Positions 44,694 to 54,751 of a stretch of 58,281 nucleotides of DNA are shown here, piece by piece. Location: the NCBI GenBank assembly GCA_028277645.1, contig JANQFV010000046.1:1-58281 (forward strand), given 5' to 3'. Below the pieces are notes generated by a model. That model was given only the letters and a program-made list of their open reading frames with translations, had not been told where the DNA came from and ran no database searches. Both the position numbers and the translations under genes were made by a program. Source of the stretch: Phycisphaerae bacterium (GTDB lineage: Bacteria > Planctomycetota > Phycisphaerae > UBA1845 > Fen-1342). Each line of letters starts with the position of its first letter. Within the stretch, counting starts at the first letter, position 1.

Positions 44694-45068
44694 AACATCC
44701 TCTACAGAAGGCCCAACGCAGCACGGATCAGCGGATTGCAGATTGTGCGGCGGGAATTGCAGGTTGCCAACCGGGTTGGGACGTCCTGTAAGCCGCCCAG
44801 TGCGGCACGAACGACGGCAGGAATCAGGACAATCGGATTTTACTGTTTCTTAACTTGCTATCGGACCAATTCTGGGGGATACTGACGTTGTTAGTGGGGT
44901 CCCACCGCACCGCGGCAGGCCGACCGGCGTTGGGCCGGGCTTGTTTCGTAACCGGCCGGGTCTCAGCACGCCGCGCACGTGATAGCTATCGGATGATCTC
45001 GCTGCGCAGGTGTCTGCGCGGTGTGAGGACGGAATATGTATGCCTCCAAAACGTAAGGATGTTAACTC
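44694..45068. other. Divergent intergenic region at 44.7-45.1 kb
   Basis: 375 nt with no credible gene, between the ECF operon and the next secreted-protein gene. A candidate plus-strand promoter lies at 44854-44882. No clear minus-strand promoter for the ECF operon was seen. Confidence 0.55.
44854..44882 (+). promoter_or_regulatory. Candidate promoter upstream of the secreted dockerin-like gene
   Basis: TTGCTA (44854-44859), a 17-nt spacer and GATACT (44877-44882). It would leave a leader of about 180 nt. Confidence 0.4.
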
Positions 45069-46508
45069 ATGATCAAGACTGGTCGCTTGATTCGCGGCAC
45101 GATAACGGCCGCCTCATTACTCACAATCAATTCAGTCGTTCTGGCGCAGGACGACACGCGCGGGCTGTGCGGGCAGTTTCCAAGTATGTATGTGAACATC
45201 ACATTCGACCCCGCCGTCTGGGATCTCGAACCCGTGTTCGCGTGCGGCGTAGTTATGCGCGGCGCCTGGCAGCAGTACTACGACTGCAGCGGGAACGGAG
45301 CGGGCGATTACGCCGGCTCGTGTGTCGACTCGGAGTGCTCGTCGCAAAATCTCATCTCGGTGGAATGTGCCTATCCGTTTGACCCCCACGGCGGATACTC
45401 CTGCGGCGAGGTGAACACATGGCCGCCGGGAGGAGGCATTGAGATCAAGATCTATAACATGGTGATGGATGGGTACACACGTTTGTGCGGCGCAGACCTG
45501 CACCCCGTCGCTCAGCCCGGTGCCGGCTGGGGAGCCAACACCTGTACATATCGCTACTTCGCCACGGCCGTACGTGGTTCCGGGCGTGATGTGAACCCGC
45601 CGACAGAGCGCGATAACTGGCTCGCGACGCTGGACGGCACGCTGCAGGATCCGGCGTCCACGTCGGAGGAAGCGCCAGGGATTTGGCGCGCCGTCTGCAC
45701 GCTGGATGACCAATACGCCGAGGCGGCTTGGCTCTGGTACGCTGGAACGTATCGTGACGCTTACAACATGACGCTCACGACTGATCCGCTGTTGGGGCAG
45801 GTATGGGCCTACACGCTTACATTCAACGGCGGGACGGGCGAGTTCACGCTGATTCCCAGCGAGACCATCTTCCAGGACGAGACCTATGACGTGACTGGCT
45901 ACCTTGGCCAGGACACCGACGGTCGCTTCAATACTCTCGACGTCGACGCCTTCGCCACCCATCTCATTGGCTCGGTCGACCCCAACGACATCGAGCGCTG
46001 GGACTTCAACGGCAACGGCGCCATCGAGGGCATGACCGCCACGATGGACGGGCACCAGATAGACGGCGATCAGGCCTACCTCGTCCGCATGATCGAACTC
46101 GGGCTCGACTCGGGTGTGTTCGGCGACCTCAACGGCGATGACGTCCCCGACTGCCAGTGGCGCAGCTCCATCCTCGGCATGTTCGGCTATGTGCTCGGCG
46201 ACGCCGAGTACCGCATCGGGCTGGATTACGATCTCGACGGCGACACCGACAACGACGACCTGGACGCGTTCGCGCTACAGACGTGCCCCTGGGACCTCGG
46301 CGATGCGAATTGCAGCGGTGTGGTCGGCTTCGATGACGTCAATGCGTTTGTCGACGCCGTGCTCGGTGAGGCCACGTACTATGCGAGCTATCCGGACTGC
46401 GAGTGGCTGAACTCGGACGTCGATTGCGACGGCACCGTCGGCATGAGCGACATCAATCCGTTCGTGGACTGCATCGCGGTGGGTGTCTGCACGTGCCCCG
46501 TCCCGTAG
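45069..46508 (+). CDS. Secreted protein with dockerin-like calcium-binding repeats
   Basis: A 479-aa exported protein; signal peptide about 1-26 (ending VLAQ). A Cys-rich, Trp/Tyr-rich domain without a recognised family takes up residues 30-270. The C-terminal half has many dockerin/EF-hand-like loops: DTDGRFNTLDVDAFATHL, DFNGNGAIEG, DLDGDTDNDDLDAF, GDANCSGVVGFDDVNAFVDAV, DVDCDGTVGMSDINPFVDC. The last two match the end of the protein at 36.5 kb. AAGGATG precedes the ATG. Function unknown. Confidence 0.83.
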   Translation: MIKTGRLIRGTITAASLLTINSVVLAQDDTRGLCGQFPSMYVNITFDPAVWDLEPVFACGVVMRGAWQQYYDCSGNGAGDYAGSCVDSECSSQNLISVECAYPFDPHGGYSCGEVNTWPPGGGIEIKIYNMVMDGYTRLCGADLHPVAQPGAGWGANTCTYRYFATAVRGSGRDVNPPTERDNWLATLDGTLQDPASTSEEAPGIWRAVCTLDDQYAEAAWLWYAGTYRDAYNMTLTTDPLLGQVWAYTLTFNGGTGEFTLIPSETIFQDETYDVTGYLGQDTDGRFNTLDVDAFATHLIGSVDPNDIERWDFNGNGAIEGMTATMDGHQIDGDQAYLVRMIELGLDSGVFGDLNGDDVPDCQWRSSILGMFGYVLGDAEYRIGLDYDLDGDTDNDDLDAFALQTCPWDLGDANCSGVVGFDDVNAFVDAVLGEATYYASYPDCEWLNSDVDCDGTVGMSDINPFVDCIAVGVCTCPVP

Positions 46509-46630
46509 TGCCCACGATTTGATGGTCTAGGAATGAATGAGAGACGCCGCCGTCTCCCGGGAACGGTGGCGTGTCTCGTCTGTTCTCATGTTGCGAAGAC
46601 GTCAACGTTGCAGCCAAAGCGCAACGAGCG

Positions 46631-47719
46631 TCAGGGAATCTTGTCGCCGTCCGCTAGCACGTCGATCATCCCCTCGGCCATTGACTGGACAATCCCGCCC
46701 TTCGGATACCAGAGTACCGGATTCCGCGACTGACGGTCGTTGAGCTTCCGGACCGACCCATCAAAATACATCGCGTTGATTCCCGCCTTGTTGTCACGAG
46801 CCGAACCGCCAGTAGTGCCACGCTTTCCGCCGTGGCGGTATGACAGTTCAAGCTGTTGGCCTTTGCCGTCACTAATGGCTCCCTGAACCGTGCGATTGCC
46901 CCAGTTCGACGTCCCCGGTGCCACACCATAAGTAGTTGAGCCGGCCCACCAAGCCCCCGAACTCGTGAACGAGCCGAAATAAGTAGGTAATGGGCTCGGG
47001 TCAAAGTCGAGCAGTTGATCGTCCAAGTAGCGTGTGCCGTCCGCGGCCGCCACCTTCTGAGACGGAGTCCCTACGAGCGTTACTTTCGATTTGAAGTCCT
47101 TGACCCGCACTTCCCAGTTAGACGGCGCCGCCTTTGCTTTGACGGTGTAACTCGAATTCAGATGTGATGCTGCCAGGAACTGGTCCTTCTGCTGTTCGCC
47201 CCAGTACTGGAAGTGCACGGGCATGAGATAGCTCAGCGGCCGCCAGGAACCCTGCGCAACGAAGTCGGCCCAGTCTGGAGTGGCAGCTTGCGCGTCCGGC
47301 CAGAGGATCGCATTGTAGAAGCGCTGCGACGGACAAGTGAATTCATTGATGATCTCGGAGAAGCGCTGCGCCCTAATGGCTTTCATCTCCATGTTGGCCG
47401 AGAGAATTGGCGTGATCCAATCGTGAGGCTGAACCGGCGTCTTGGCATTGTGAAGATCGCCTGGATCCACGTAGAGGTATGTGCGCACGCCCGAGGTGTT
47501 CATCCCTGGAATCCAGTCACTCTCCTCCGAGAAGTACGTCTGCAGCCCGTTGCCGAGGTCACGCAGTTTCTGTCCGCACACCACGGCGCGGGCCGCCTCC
47601 TGGGCCGCGCTTAAGCTGGGTAGCAGAATCGACATCAACACGGCGATGATCGCCACCACCACCAGCAATTCGATGAGCGTAAAGGCCCGCAGCGCGGCGC
47701 GGGTAGAATACGTCCACAT
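46631..47719 (-). CDS. Pseudopilin-type secreted protein
   Basis: A 362-aa protein with a prepilin leader (basic head, then [21 protein letters not shown]) and a large beta-rich domain. The C-terminal part ends with INAMYFDGSVRKL, the planctomycete pseudopilin signature. It has the same plan as the protein at 33 kb. AGAGGAACG precedes the ATG. It follows the small membrane protein gene by 13 nt. Confidence 0.87.
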   Translation of the reverse strand: MWTYSTRAALRAFTLIELLVVVAIIAVLMSILLPSLSAAQEAARAVVCGQKLRDLGNGLQTYFSEESDWIPGMNTSGVRTYLYVDPGDLHNAKTPVQPHDWITPILSANMEMKAIRAQRFSEIINEFTCPSQRFYNAILWPDAQAATPDWADFVAQGSWRPLSYLMPVHFQYWGEQQKDQFLAASHLNSSYTVKAKAAPSNWEVRVKDFKSKVTLVGTPSQKVAAADGTRYLDDQLLDFDPSPLPTYFGSFTSSGAWWAGSTTYGVAPGTSNWGNRTVQGAISDGKGQQLELSYRHGGKRGTTGGSARDNKAGINAMYFDGSVRKLNDRQSRNPVLWYPKGGIVQSMAEGMIDVLADGDKIP

Positions 47720-47732
47720 GGGCGTTCCTCTG

Positions 47733-48080
47733 CTACAGCGGTGAATCCAACACTTCGTACGTCTGCGGGTCGATGTACTTGTTCAGCGGTGCCAGCTCCG
47801 GATTGTCGAGAATGGCACCGACATACCGATCGTACGCGTACAGCTTCCCCTCTTCCTCGCGTACCGGAAGCAAGGTACGTCGGCCTGTTTTTTCATTCTC
47901 GGCCGGAATCACACTCGGCATCTCGCTCCGACTGATCGAGAAAACCTCGCCGGTCTCGACACACACGAGTTGAAGCGAGTTCGCTAATGGCCCCGAGTCG
48001 TAGTTGAAATAAAAGAACAACCCGACCGCGACGCCTAGTAATACGACCGCGAGTATGATTTTCGAATGTTCAGATTTCAT
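47733..48080 (-). CDS. Small single-span membrane protein
   Basis: A 115-aa protein with one N-terminal membrane segment (about 8-27, IILAVVLLGVAVGLFFYF) and a soluble domain. No family is recognised. It lies directly upstream of the pseudopilin gene, so the two are probably co-transcribed. The start has no strong ribosome site. Confidence 0.65.
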   Translation of the reverse strand: MKSEHSKIILAVVLLGVAVGLFFYFNYDSGPLANSLQLVCVETGEVFSISRSEMPSVIPAENEKTGRRTLLPVREEEGKLYAYDRYVGAILDNPELAPLNKYIDPQTYEVLDSPL

Positions 48081-48114
48081 TAAGAGCCGCCCGCTATGCT
48101 GCCTCGCCTCTTGG

Positions 48115-48134
48115 CGGCGGTCACGCGACCGCCG
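48115..48134. promoter_or_regulatory. Perfect hairpin between the sigma-54 activator and the pseudopilin pair
   Basis: CGGCGGTC-ACGC-GACCGCCG is a perfect 8-bp stem with a 4-nt loop in the 236-nt gap 48081-48316. It could end transcription of the upstream activator gene or control the next gene. There is no T-run. Confidence 0.4.
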
Positions 48135-48316
48135 GTGTCCCGTCTGCCCGACCCCCGCCGATCATCCTGCACGTCGCGTGCCGTCTGCATCCGCGTCGTC
48201 CGGTAAGTTGTGTGCTAGAAGCTCCACGAAGGGCCGGATTCGGCCGAAGACCGCGCCTGCGCCAAGCGGCTGCCGGCACCGCACCAGGAAGATTTCTTCT
48301 CTCGCTCCAGGGCGTA

Positions 48317-49666
<1,350 letters not shown>

Positions 49667-49726
49667 CTCCGGTCCCGCCGGTATCCCCACGAGCGACCTG
49701 CGATTTTGACACCCGCACCGCCGGAA

Positions 49727-50629
49727 TCAAGCCCCCGGCGCCGGCGGACGCGCCTGCCGCCGCCACGCCAGCAGCAGCCACCCCGCGACGCTCGCCAGAA
49801 TGATAGGGCCACCAATCAGCGTCGCCACCGGCGGTCGCTCGCCCACCAGCAGGTACGTCAGAATCGGGTTCAGCACCGTCTCCAGCAGCAGGATCAGCGC
49901 TGCCCGATGCGCCTCGACGCGTTGCAGTGCCCACGAGAACAGCACGTACGGCAGCGTGAACTGCACTAGCGCCAGCAGGAGCATCAGCCCCCACTGATAC
50001 TGCGTGAGCATGAACGAACCCCAGACCGCGACCGGCACAACCAACAGCAGGCCCGATCCGAACGCATTGCTGGCCGTCACGACCACGGGGCTGACCGCGC
50101 GGAGGCCGCGCAGCACGACGGTCAGCGTGCCGTAGCCAAAGCCGGCCAGCAGACCCACGAGCAAGCCCGGCAGGTTCCCGGACGGGTTGCCCGCGAAGAT
50201 GACGCCGATGCCCACGAGCGCCAGCACGAGCACCATTCCCTCCGACCGCCCGGGCCGTTCCTTCAAGAGCACTGGCGCCAGCAGGAAGACCCAGATCGGT
50301 GAGGTGTATTGCAGGATGATCGCGTTGGCGGCCTCGGTCATGGTGTTCGCGATGACGAACGACGCGGTCATCAGCGTAAACGTCAGCACGCCGCCGATCA
50401 GCCAGGCTGGGTGAACCTTGCCTACCGTCTTTCGACGCGGCAGAGCGAACGGTAGGAACACGAGTCCGCCCAGCAGCGACCGGTAGCAGGCAATGGTGAT
50501 GCCGGGCACCTGTTCGCGGTCGAGCAGCTTGATCAGCGGGCCGTTGAGGCTCCAGAGCGTTGCGCAGAGGATGAGTGCCGCCACCCCGACCCAGGCCTGC
50601 CGCGCAGCAGCTTCCGTCCCGCGCGCCAT
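49727..50629 (-). CDS. EamA-family (DMT) transporter
   Basis: A 300-aa integral membrane protein with about ten membrane segments in two EamA repeats. Family hallmarks include LWSLNGPLIKLLDREQVPGITIACYRSLLGG and YTSPIWVFLLAPVLLKERP. These transporters export amino acids or other metabolites. It begins 6 nt after an aminotransferase gene, so the pair may make and export an amino-acid-derived compound; substrate unknown. Confidence 0.9.
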   Translation of the reverse strand: MARGTEAAARQAWVGVAALILCATLWSLNGPLIKLLDREQVPGITIACYRSLLGGLVFLPFALPRRKTVGKVHPAWLIGGVLTFTLMTASFVIANTMTEAANAIILQYTSPIWVFLLAPVLLKERPGRSEGMVLVLALVGIGVIFAGNPSGNLPGLLVGLLAGFGYGTLTVVLRGLRAVSPVVVTASNAFGSGLLLVVPVAVWGSFMLTQYQWGLMLLLALVQFTLPYVLFSWALQRVEAHRAALILLLETVLNPILTYLLVGERPPVATLIGGPIILASVAGWLLLAWRRQARPPAPGA

Positions 50630-50635
50630 CCGCCG

Positions 50636-51826
50636 CTATCCGCCGCGCACTTCTTCGATCGCCGCCCGCAGCGCTGGCAGGGCGCGTTCGATTGTCGCAC
50701 GGTCGACGCAGAATGCCAGGCGCATATACCCAGGCCGTCCGAACCCGCTGCCCGGTACGGCCAGCACGCGGTGCTTCATCAACACGTCAACGAACGCACC
50801 GTCATCGGGCAGCGGCGTCTTTGGAAAGGCGTACAACGCGCCCTGCGGCACGTTCAGCTCGTAGCCGAACTCGAGCAGCGCGTTGCACATCAGGTCGCGA
50901 TTGCCGCGGTAGAAATCGACGTCGCACAGCGCATCGGCACACCGCGCGATCACACGCTGCATCAGCGCCGCCGCGTTCACGAAACCGAGCGTGCGATTCA
51001 GCATCGTCAGGGCGTTGAGCAGCAGCGCGCGATCGGGAACGTCCGGCTGTACGGCGATGTAGCCCGCCCGTTCGCCCGCGATGCTGACGTCCTTCGAATA
51101 GCTCGAAACGATGATCGTCCGCGCGTAATGCGTCAGCGGTGTCGGGCACCAGTCGAGATCGTAGATGATCCGGCGATACGGATCGTCGCAGACCAGGTAG
51201 ATCGGCTGCTCCGCTGAGTCGCGGGTGCACAACACGTCCGCCAGCGCGCGGCAGCTTGCATCGGTATACACGGTCCCGCTCGGGTTGTTCGGCGTATTGA
51301 CGATGATCGCCCGCGTGCGGTCGGTCAGCGCGGCGCGGATTGCCTCGATATCCGGCTGAAACTCGTCGTCCGCCTGAAGCAGGACCATCTTCGCGCCGGC
51401 TTGCTCGATATAGAAGCGATACTCGGGGAAATACGGCGCAAGCGTGATGACCTCGTCGCCCGGATTGCAGATCGCCCGCATCACAACGTTCAACGCGCCG
51501 GCGGCGCCGTTCGTCATAATCACGGACGCTGCATCGAACGTCGTGCGATACTCGCGGCTCAGGAAACCCGCCACGGCCTGACGTGTCTCGTCGAAACCGG
51601 CGTTGGGCATATAGCGATGCAGGGCCGGCTGGCGATCAGCGGCGACCTCGGCAAGTGCCTTGAAGTAGGCCTCCGGCGGCGTCGCGTTGGGGTTTCCCAG
51701 CGAGAAATCAAACACGTTCTCCGCCCCGTGCTCCGCCTTCAAACGCCGTCCCTTCTCGAACATCTCGCGAATGAACGACGCGGCCTGCATATCCGTAGCG
51801 ACTTTGGTTGCGATCGCGTTCGACAT
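50636..51826 (-). CDS. Class I/II PLP-dependent aminotransferase
   Basis: A 396-aa fold-type I aminotransferase. PLP is held by the Lys in IIVSSYSKDVSIAGERAGY, and the NTPNNPSGTVY motif binds the cofactor. FSLGNPNATPP is the N-terminal substrate arm. It looks like aspartate or related aminotransferases; the exact specificity is open. AGGAA lies before the ATG. It heads a two-gene operon with the EamA transporter. Confidence 0.9.
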   Translation of the reverse strand: MSNAIATKVATDMQAASFIREMFEKGRRLKAEHGAENVFDFSLGNPNATPPEAYFKALAEVAADRQPALHRYMPNAGFDETRQAVAGFLSREYRTTFDAASVIMTNGAAGALNVVMRAICNPGDEVITLAPYFPEYRFYIEQAGAKMVLLQADDEFQPDIEAIRAALTDRTRAIIVNTPNNPSGTVYTDASCRALADVLCTRDSAEQPIYLVCDDPYRRIIYDLDWCPTPLTHYARTIIVSSYSKDVSIAGERAGYIAVQPDVPDRALLLNALTMLNRTLGFVNAAALMQRVIARCADALCDVDFYRGNRDLMCNALLEFGYELNVPQGALYAFPKTPLPDDGAFVDVLMKHRVLAVPGSGFGRPGYMRLAFCVDRATIERALPALRAAIEEVRGG

Positions 51827-51959
51827 GGAAGGTTCCTCGGACGTGCAAATCGAGAACGCGCACCGCCGGCCGGTGTGTTGTCGACGTGCAGCCTAATCCG
51901 CCACACCCCCTTGTGCCAACAGCCCCGGCATGAATAGCCCGGCACCGGACCTGATATGA

Positions 51960-52544
51960 CTACTCTTCGTTGAGCGGCTCGTCGCGGATGACCTCATAAT
52001 CCACGCGAAAGCCGCCGGGTTGATCCGGATCCTCGAAGAAGAAGATCAGAATTTCGTCGCCGCAACTGAAATGCACCCCGAGCAGGAGTTCGAGGCCCTC
52101 CGCTGTGCCCACCGTCGGCAGATGCTGCGCGTCTGAGTCCCCCGGCGCGTCACTGAAATTCACAACATCGACGAAGCGGTCAGGGTCGAAAGTGGCATCC
52201 TGATCGACCGACGTCAGCAATCCGCGCTCGAGCAATCCTTCGGTCGCCAAGGCAAAGTTTCGCCCGCAGTTCACCGTCACGGTGTCGGCTCGGTCGCCCG
52301 CCTCGACGGAAGACTGCTGAAAGTCGAGCGGCCCCGGCGCGTTGTCCCATTCGTCGTAAGCTCCGAAGCTGAATGATGCGCGCACGGTCGTCTCATTGAC
52401 GAACGTCACAGAGATGGTTCCGTCTTTCTCCTTGGTCAGGTTCAGCCAGATGTCGCCGCAGCCGAAGGGCATGGCCAGCAACAGCGCCGCGCCGGCGATG
52501 GCCACCGTTCCGAAGCATGTGCGTTGAACATTCATCCATTTCAT
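51960..52544 (-). CDS. Secreted protein of unknown function, possible lipoprotein
   Basis: A 194-aa protein. A hydrophobic segment ends in AMPFGCGD, a possible lipobox. The rest is acidic and beta-rich (ISVTFVNETTVRASFSFGAYDEW). No family is recognised. The ribosome site is weak; ATG 52544 or 52532 may be used. The flanking gap 51827-51959 shows nothing. Confidence 0.65.
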   Translation of the reverse strand: MKWMNVQRTCFGTVAIAGAALLLAMPFGCGDIWLNLTKEKDGTISVTFVNETTVRASFSFGAYDEWDNAPGPLDFQQSSVEAGDRADTVTVNCGRNFALATEGLLERGLLTSVDQDATFDPDRFVDVVNFSDAPGDSDAQHLPTVGTAEGLELLLGVHFSCGDEILIFFFEDPDQPGGFRVDYEVIRDEPLNEE

Positions 52545-52843
52545 CCGTACTGATCCAGCGAAACCGCAGGTCGTGACAGAACACTTGTACGGTCGCCGGC
52601 ACTGTTTTGTTCAGCCGCGACTGATGGCCGCCGAACGCAGCATTCTAGGGGGACGCCAGCAGTGCGGCCAACGGCGTCCGGCTTGACCGTCGCTGGCGAC
52701 GCCGCGAATAATGAACCGGATGTCGTCACGCGGACCCGCCCGAGCGCAGACGCGGCGGGGTAGTGGATTCGCGTGTGCAGACAGTCCGATAGTCTTATCG
52801 GCCCATCGAGCGTGTCAGCTTGGGCCGCGAAAGGTGTTTGAAC
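52545..52843. other. Divergent intergenic region with a small hairpin
   Basis: 299 nt without a gene. It holds CCGATA-GTCT-TATCGG (52786-52801), a perfect 6-bp stem just upstream of the next gene, a possible operator. Confidence 0.5.
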
Positions 52844-54310
52844 ATGCGAATCGCGATTCTCGTCGCCGCCGCACTCGCCATTCTGCTGACCGGCGGCACG
52901 TGCCTGCCGCTCGTGGACAACGTCAACAATCGTGTCGTTGATCCCGGCGCCCGCAACCTGGCTGGTGCGATTCGGCTGCCGACCACCGATCAGACCCTGG
53001 CCGCCGGTGAAACGCTCGAAATCACCTGGACCGGCTCGAATCAGACCGGGGAGGCCGCGAGCGTCTCGATCACCGTCGAGTCGCGCGATGATCTGTCCCG
53101 CACGACGCTTGTGTCCGGGATCGCATTCGTCGGTACATCCGACGGAGGCACGTACCACTGGGACACCGCCGGGTTCTCCGGGCCGTATGTGATCATTCTG
53201 CGGATTGCCACTGCCGGCACATCGCACGAGGACACGGGCCCCGGGATTATCACCATCGATGCCCCACCCACGTTTGAGTTCCGTCAGCCCACCGAGGACG
53301 TGTCATTCGAGAGTGGCGACACCGTCACAATTGCCTGGTTCGGTGGTGACGACAGCGCGACGACCGCGCGAATCGGCCTCGACCCAGATCTCGAACACGA
53401 CACCGGTAACGAAATCTTCCTCACCGAGCCAAGCCTGTCCAGCCCGGAGGCTTTCGACTCGTTCGAATGGACCGGCAACGACACGGGCGGCGCGGCGGTC
53501 GACAGCGGTACGTACAACCTTTTCGCACTGATCAACGACGGAATCAACCCCGAGATCGTCGTCGTTGCCGACGTGGATATCACGGTGGTCGAGCCCGAGC
53601 CCGACGAAGGCATCGTCGTCGCCGAGCCTGCTGAAGACACTGACTTCGTCGATACAGACGACAGCGTCACGATCGAGTACCGCGTCAATAAGTCGGCTGA
53701 CGTGCTGGTCGACGTCAAGCTCAACACCGACCGCAGCCGCACCAACGGTAACGAGATTATCATCGACAGCCAGCGCCTGGTCGAAGCGGACACCGACCCG
53801 GACCCGTTCGAATGGGATGGAACGGACGCGAACGGCGATCCCGTCGAAGACGGCATCTACGAAGTCTTCATCTCCGTGTTCAGCACCAGCGGCAGCCCCG
53901 AAACGGCCGTCGCCGACGGCCTGATCTACCGGCGGACGACCGACACCGAGCCGCTGATTGGACTGCTTGCTCCAAGCGACGTGCGCACGCTCGACGCCGG
54001 TGCTTTCCTGACCATCGAGTGGCGCGATGACGACCCCGGCGAAGAGGCCACCATTCGCATCACGCTGGACGACGACCCCGATCCGGACTCCGGTGAGGAC
54101 GGCTCCGATCCTGACGATATCGAGGAGATCACCATCCTGGAGGACCGCGCCGCACTCGGCGACGGCGTGCAGGACACGTTCTCGTACCAGATCCCCGGCT
54201 CACTGGACCCCGGCACGTACTACATTTTCGCCTACATCGACCAGGATGGGGCCGGTAACGTCTCCGTTGCAGGCGGACGGCTGGTCGTGAACGACCCGGC
54301 CGGCGGCTGA
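52844..54310 (+). CDS. Large secreted repeat protein with Ig/FlgD-like domains
   Basis: A 488-aa exported protein with a hydrophobic N-terminus ending in TGGTC. The mature part has four or more beta-sandwich repeats, each with openings such as LAAGETLEITWTGSN, FESGDTVTIAWFGGDD and LDAGAFLTIEWRDDD. The segments EWTGNDTGGAAVDSGTYNLF and EWDGTDANGDPVEDGIYEVF resemble FlgD-type Ig folds. It is very Asp/Glu/Thr-rich, as expected for extracellular binding or a calcium-rich surface. It may be a surface lipoprotein; function unknown. AAGGTG precedes the ATG. Confidence 0.78.
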   Translation: MRIAILVAAALAILLTGGTCLPLVDNVNNRVVDPGARNLAGAIRLPTTDQTLAAGETLEITWTGSNQTGEAASVSITVESRDDLSRTTLVSGIAFVGTSDGGTYHWDTAGFSGPYVIILRIATAGTSHEDTGPGIITIDAPPTFEFRQPTEDVSFESGDTVTIAWFGGDDSATTARIGLDPDLEHDTGNEIFLTEPSLSSPEAFDSFEWTGNDTGGAAVDSGTYNLFALINDGINPEIVVVADVDITVVEPEPDEGIVVAEPAEDTDFVDTDDSVTIEYRVNKSADVLVDVKLNTDRSRTNGNEIIIDSQRLVEADTDPDPFEWDGTDANGDPVEDGIYEVFISVFSTSGSPETAVADGLIYRRTTDTEPLIGLLAPSDVRTLDAGAFLTIEWRDDDPGEEATIRITLDDDPDPDSGEDGSDPDDIEEITILEDRAALGDGVQDTFSYQIPGSLDPGTYYIFAYIDQDGAGNVSVAGGRLVVNDPAGG

Positions 54311-54365
54311 TCGGTGCCGATTCCGGCCGGCCAACATTTCTACAAAGAATCCCTCATATCCGGTA

Positions 54366-54394
54366 TTGCGTGCCGTATCGTCCCGATGTATTAT
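54366..54394 (+). promoter_or_regulatory. Candidate feoAB promoter
   Basis: TTGCGT (54366-54371), a 17-nt spacer and TATTAT (54389-54394), about 60 nt before the feoA start. Confidence 0.6.
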
Positions 54395-54400
54395 GCATAA
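54391..54400. promoter_or_regulatory. Palindrome over the feo -10 box
   Basis: TTATGCATAA is a perfect 10-bp palindrome, extending imperfectly to 16 bp. It overlaps the -10, where an iron-responsive repressor could bind. It does not match a full Fur or DtxR consensus. Confidence 0.42.
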
Positions 54401-54454
54401 AACAAGTGCAGTGTGTGCTGGCGCTTGGCCCTGCTCTCCGTCGGAGTCGCCCGA

Positions 54455-54679
54455 ATGTCCCTCGCTGGTATGCCCCTCTCCAAAAACTGTCGCGTGACGG
54501 GCGTGCGGCCCGGTAATCCGCTGGCGTATCGTCTCATGGAGATGGGCGTGATCGAAGGCGCCGTCGTGCAGGTCCTCCGCCGCGCCCCCCTCGGCGATCC
54601 GCTTCAAGTCCGCGTCGGAGATTATGAATTATCGTTACGGCAAAGCGAGGCGGATCTGATCGAGGTCGTTGCCGACTAG
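54455..54679 (+). CDS. feoA: FeoA-like iron transport protein
   Basis: A 74-aa SH3-like protein that helps FeoB. Core MSLAGMPLSKNCRVTGVRP, then RLMEMGVIEGAVVQVLRRAPLGDPLQVRVGDYELSLRQSEADLIEV, all typical FeoA. ATG at 54455 has CGGAG 8 nt upstream and the usual FeoA start. It lies 72 nt before feoB. Confidence 0.93.
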   Translation: MSLAGMPLSKNCRVTGVRPGNPLAYRLMEMGVIEGAVVQVLRRAPLGDPLQVRVGDYELSLRQSEADLIEVVAD

Positions 54680-54751
54680 TCTGAACCCTGCTTCCTCGAA
54701 ATCGCAAACATCGTAGACAACACGCCGCCCGCAGAGTGACCACTCCTTCCA

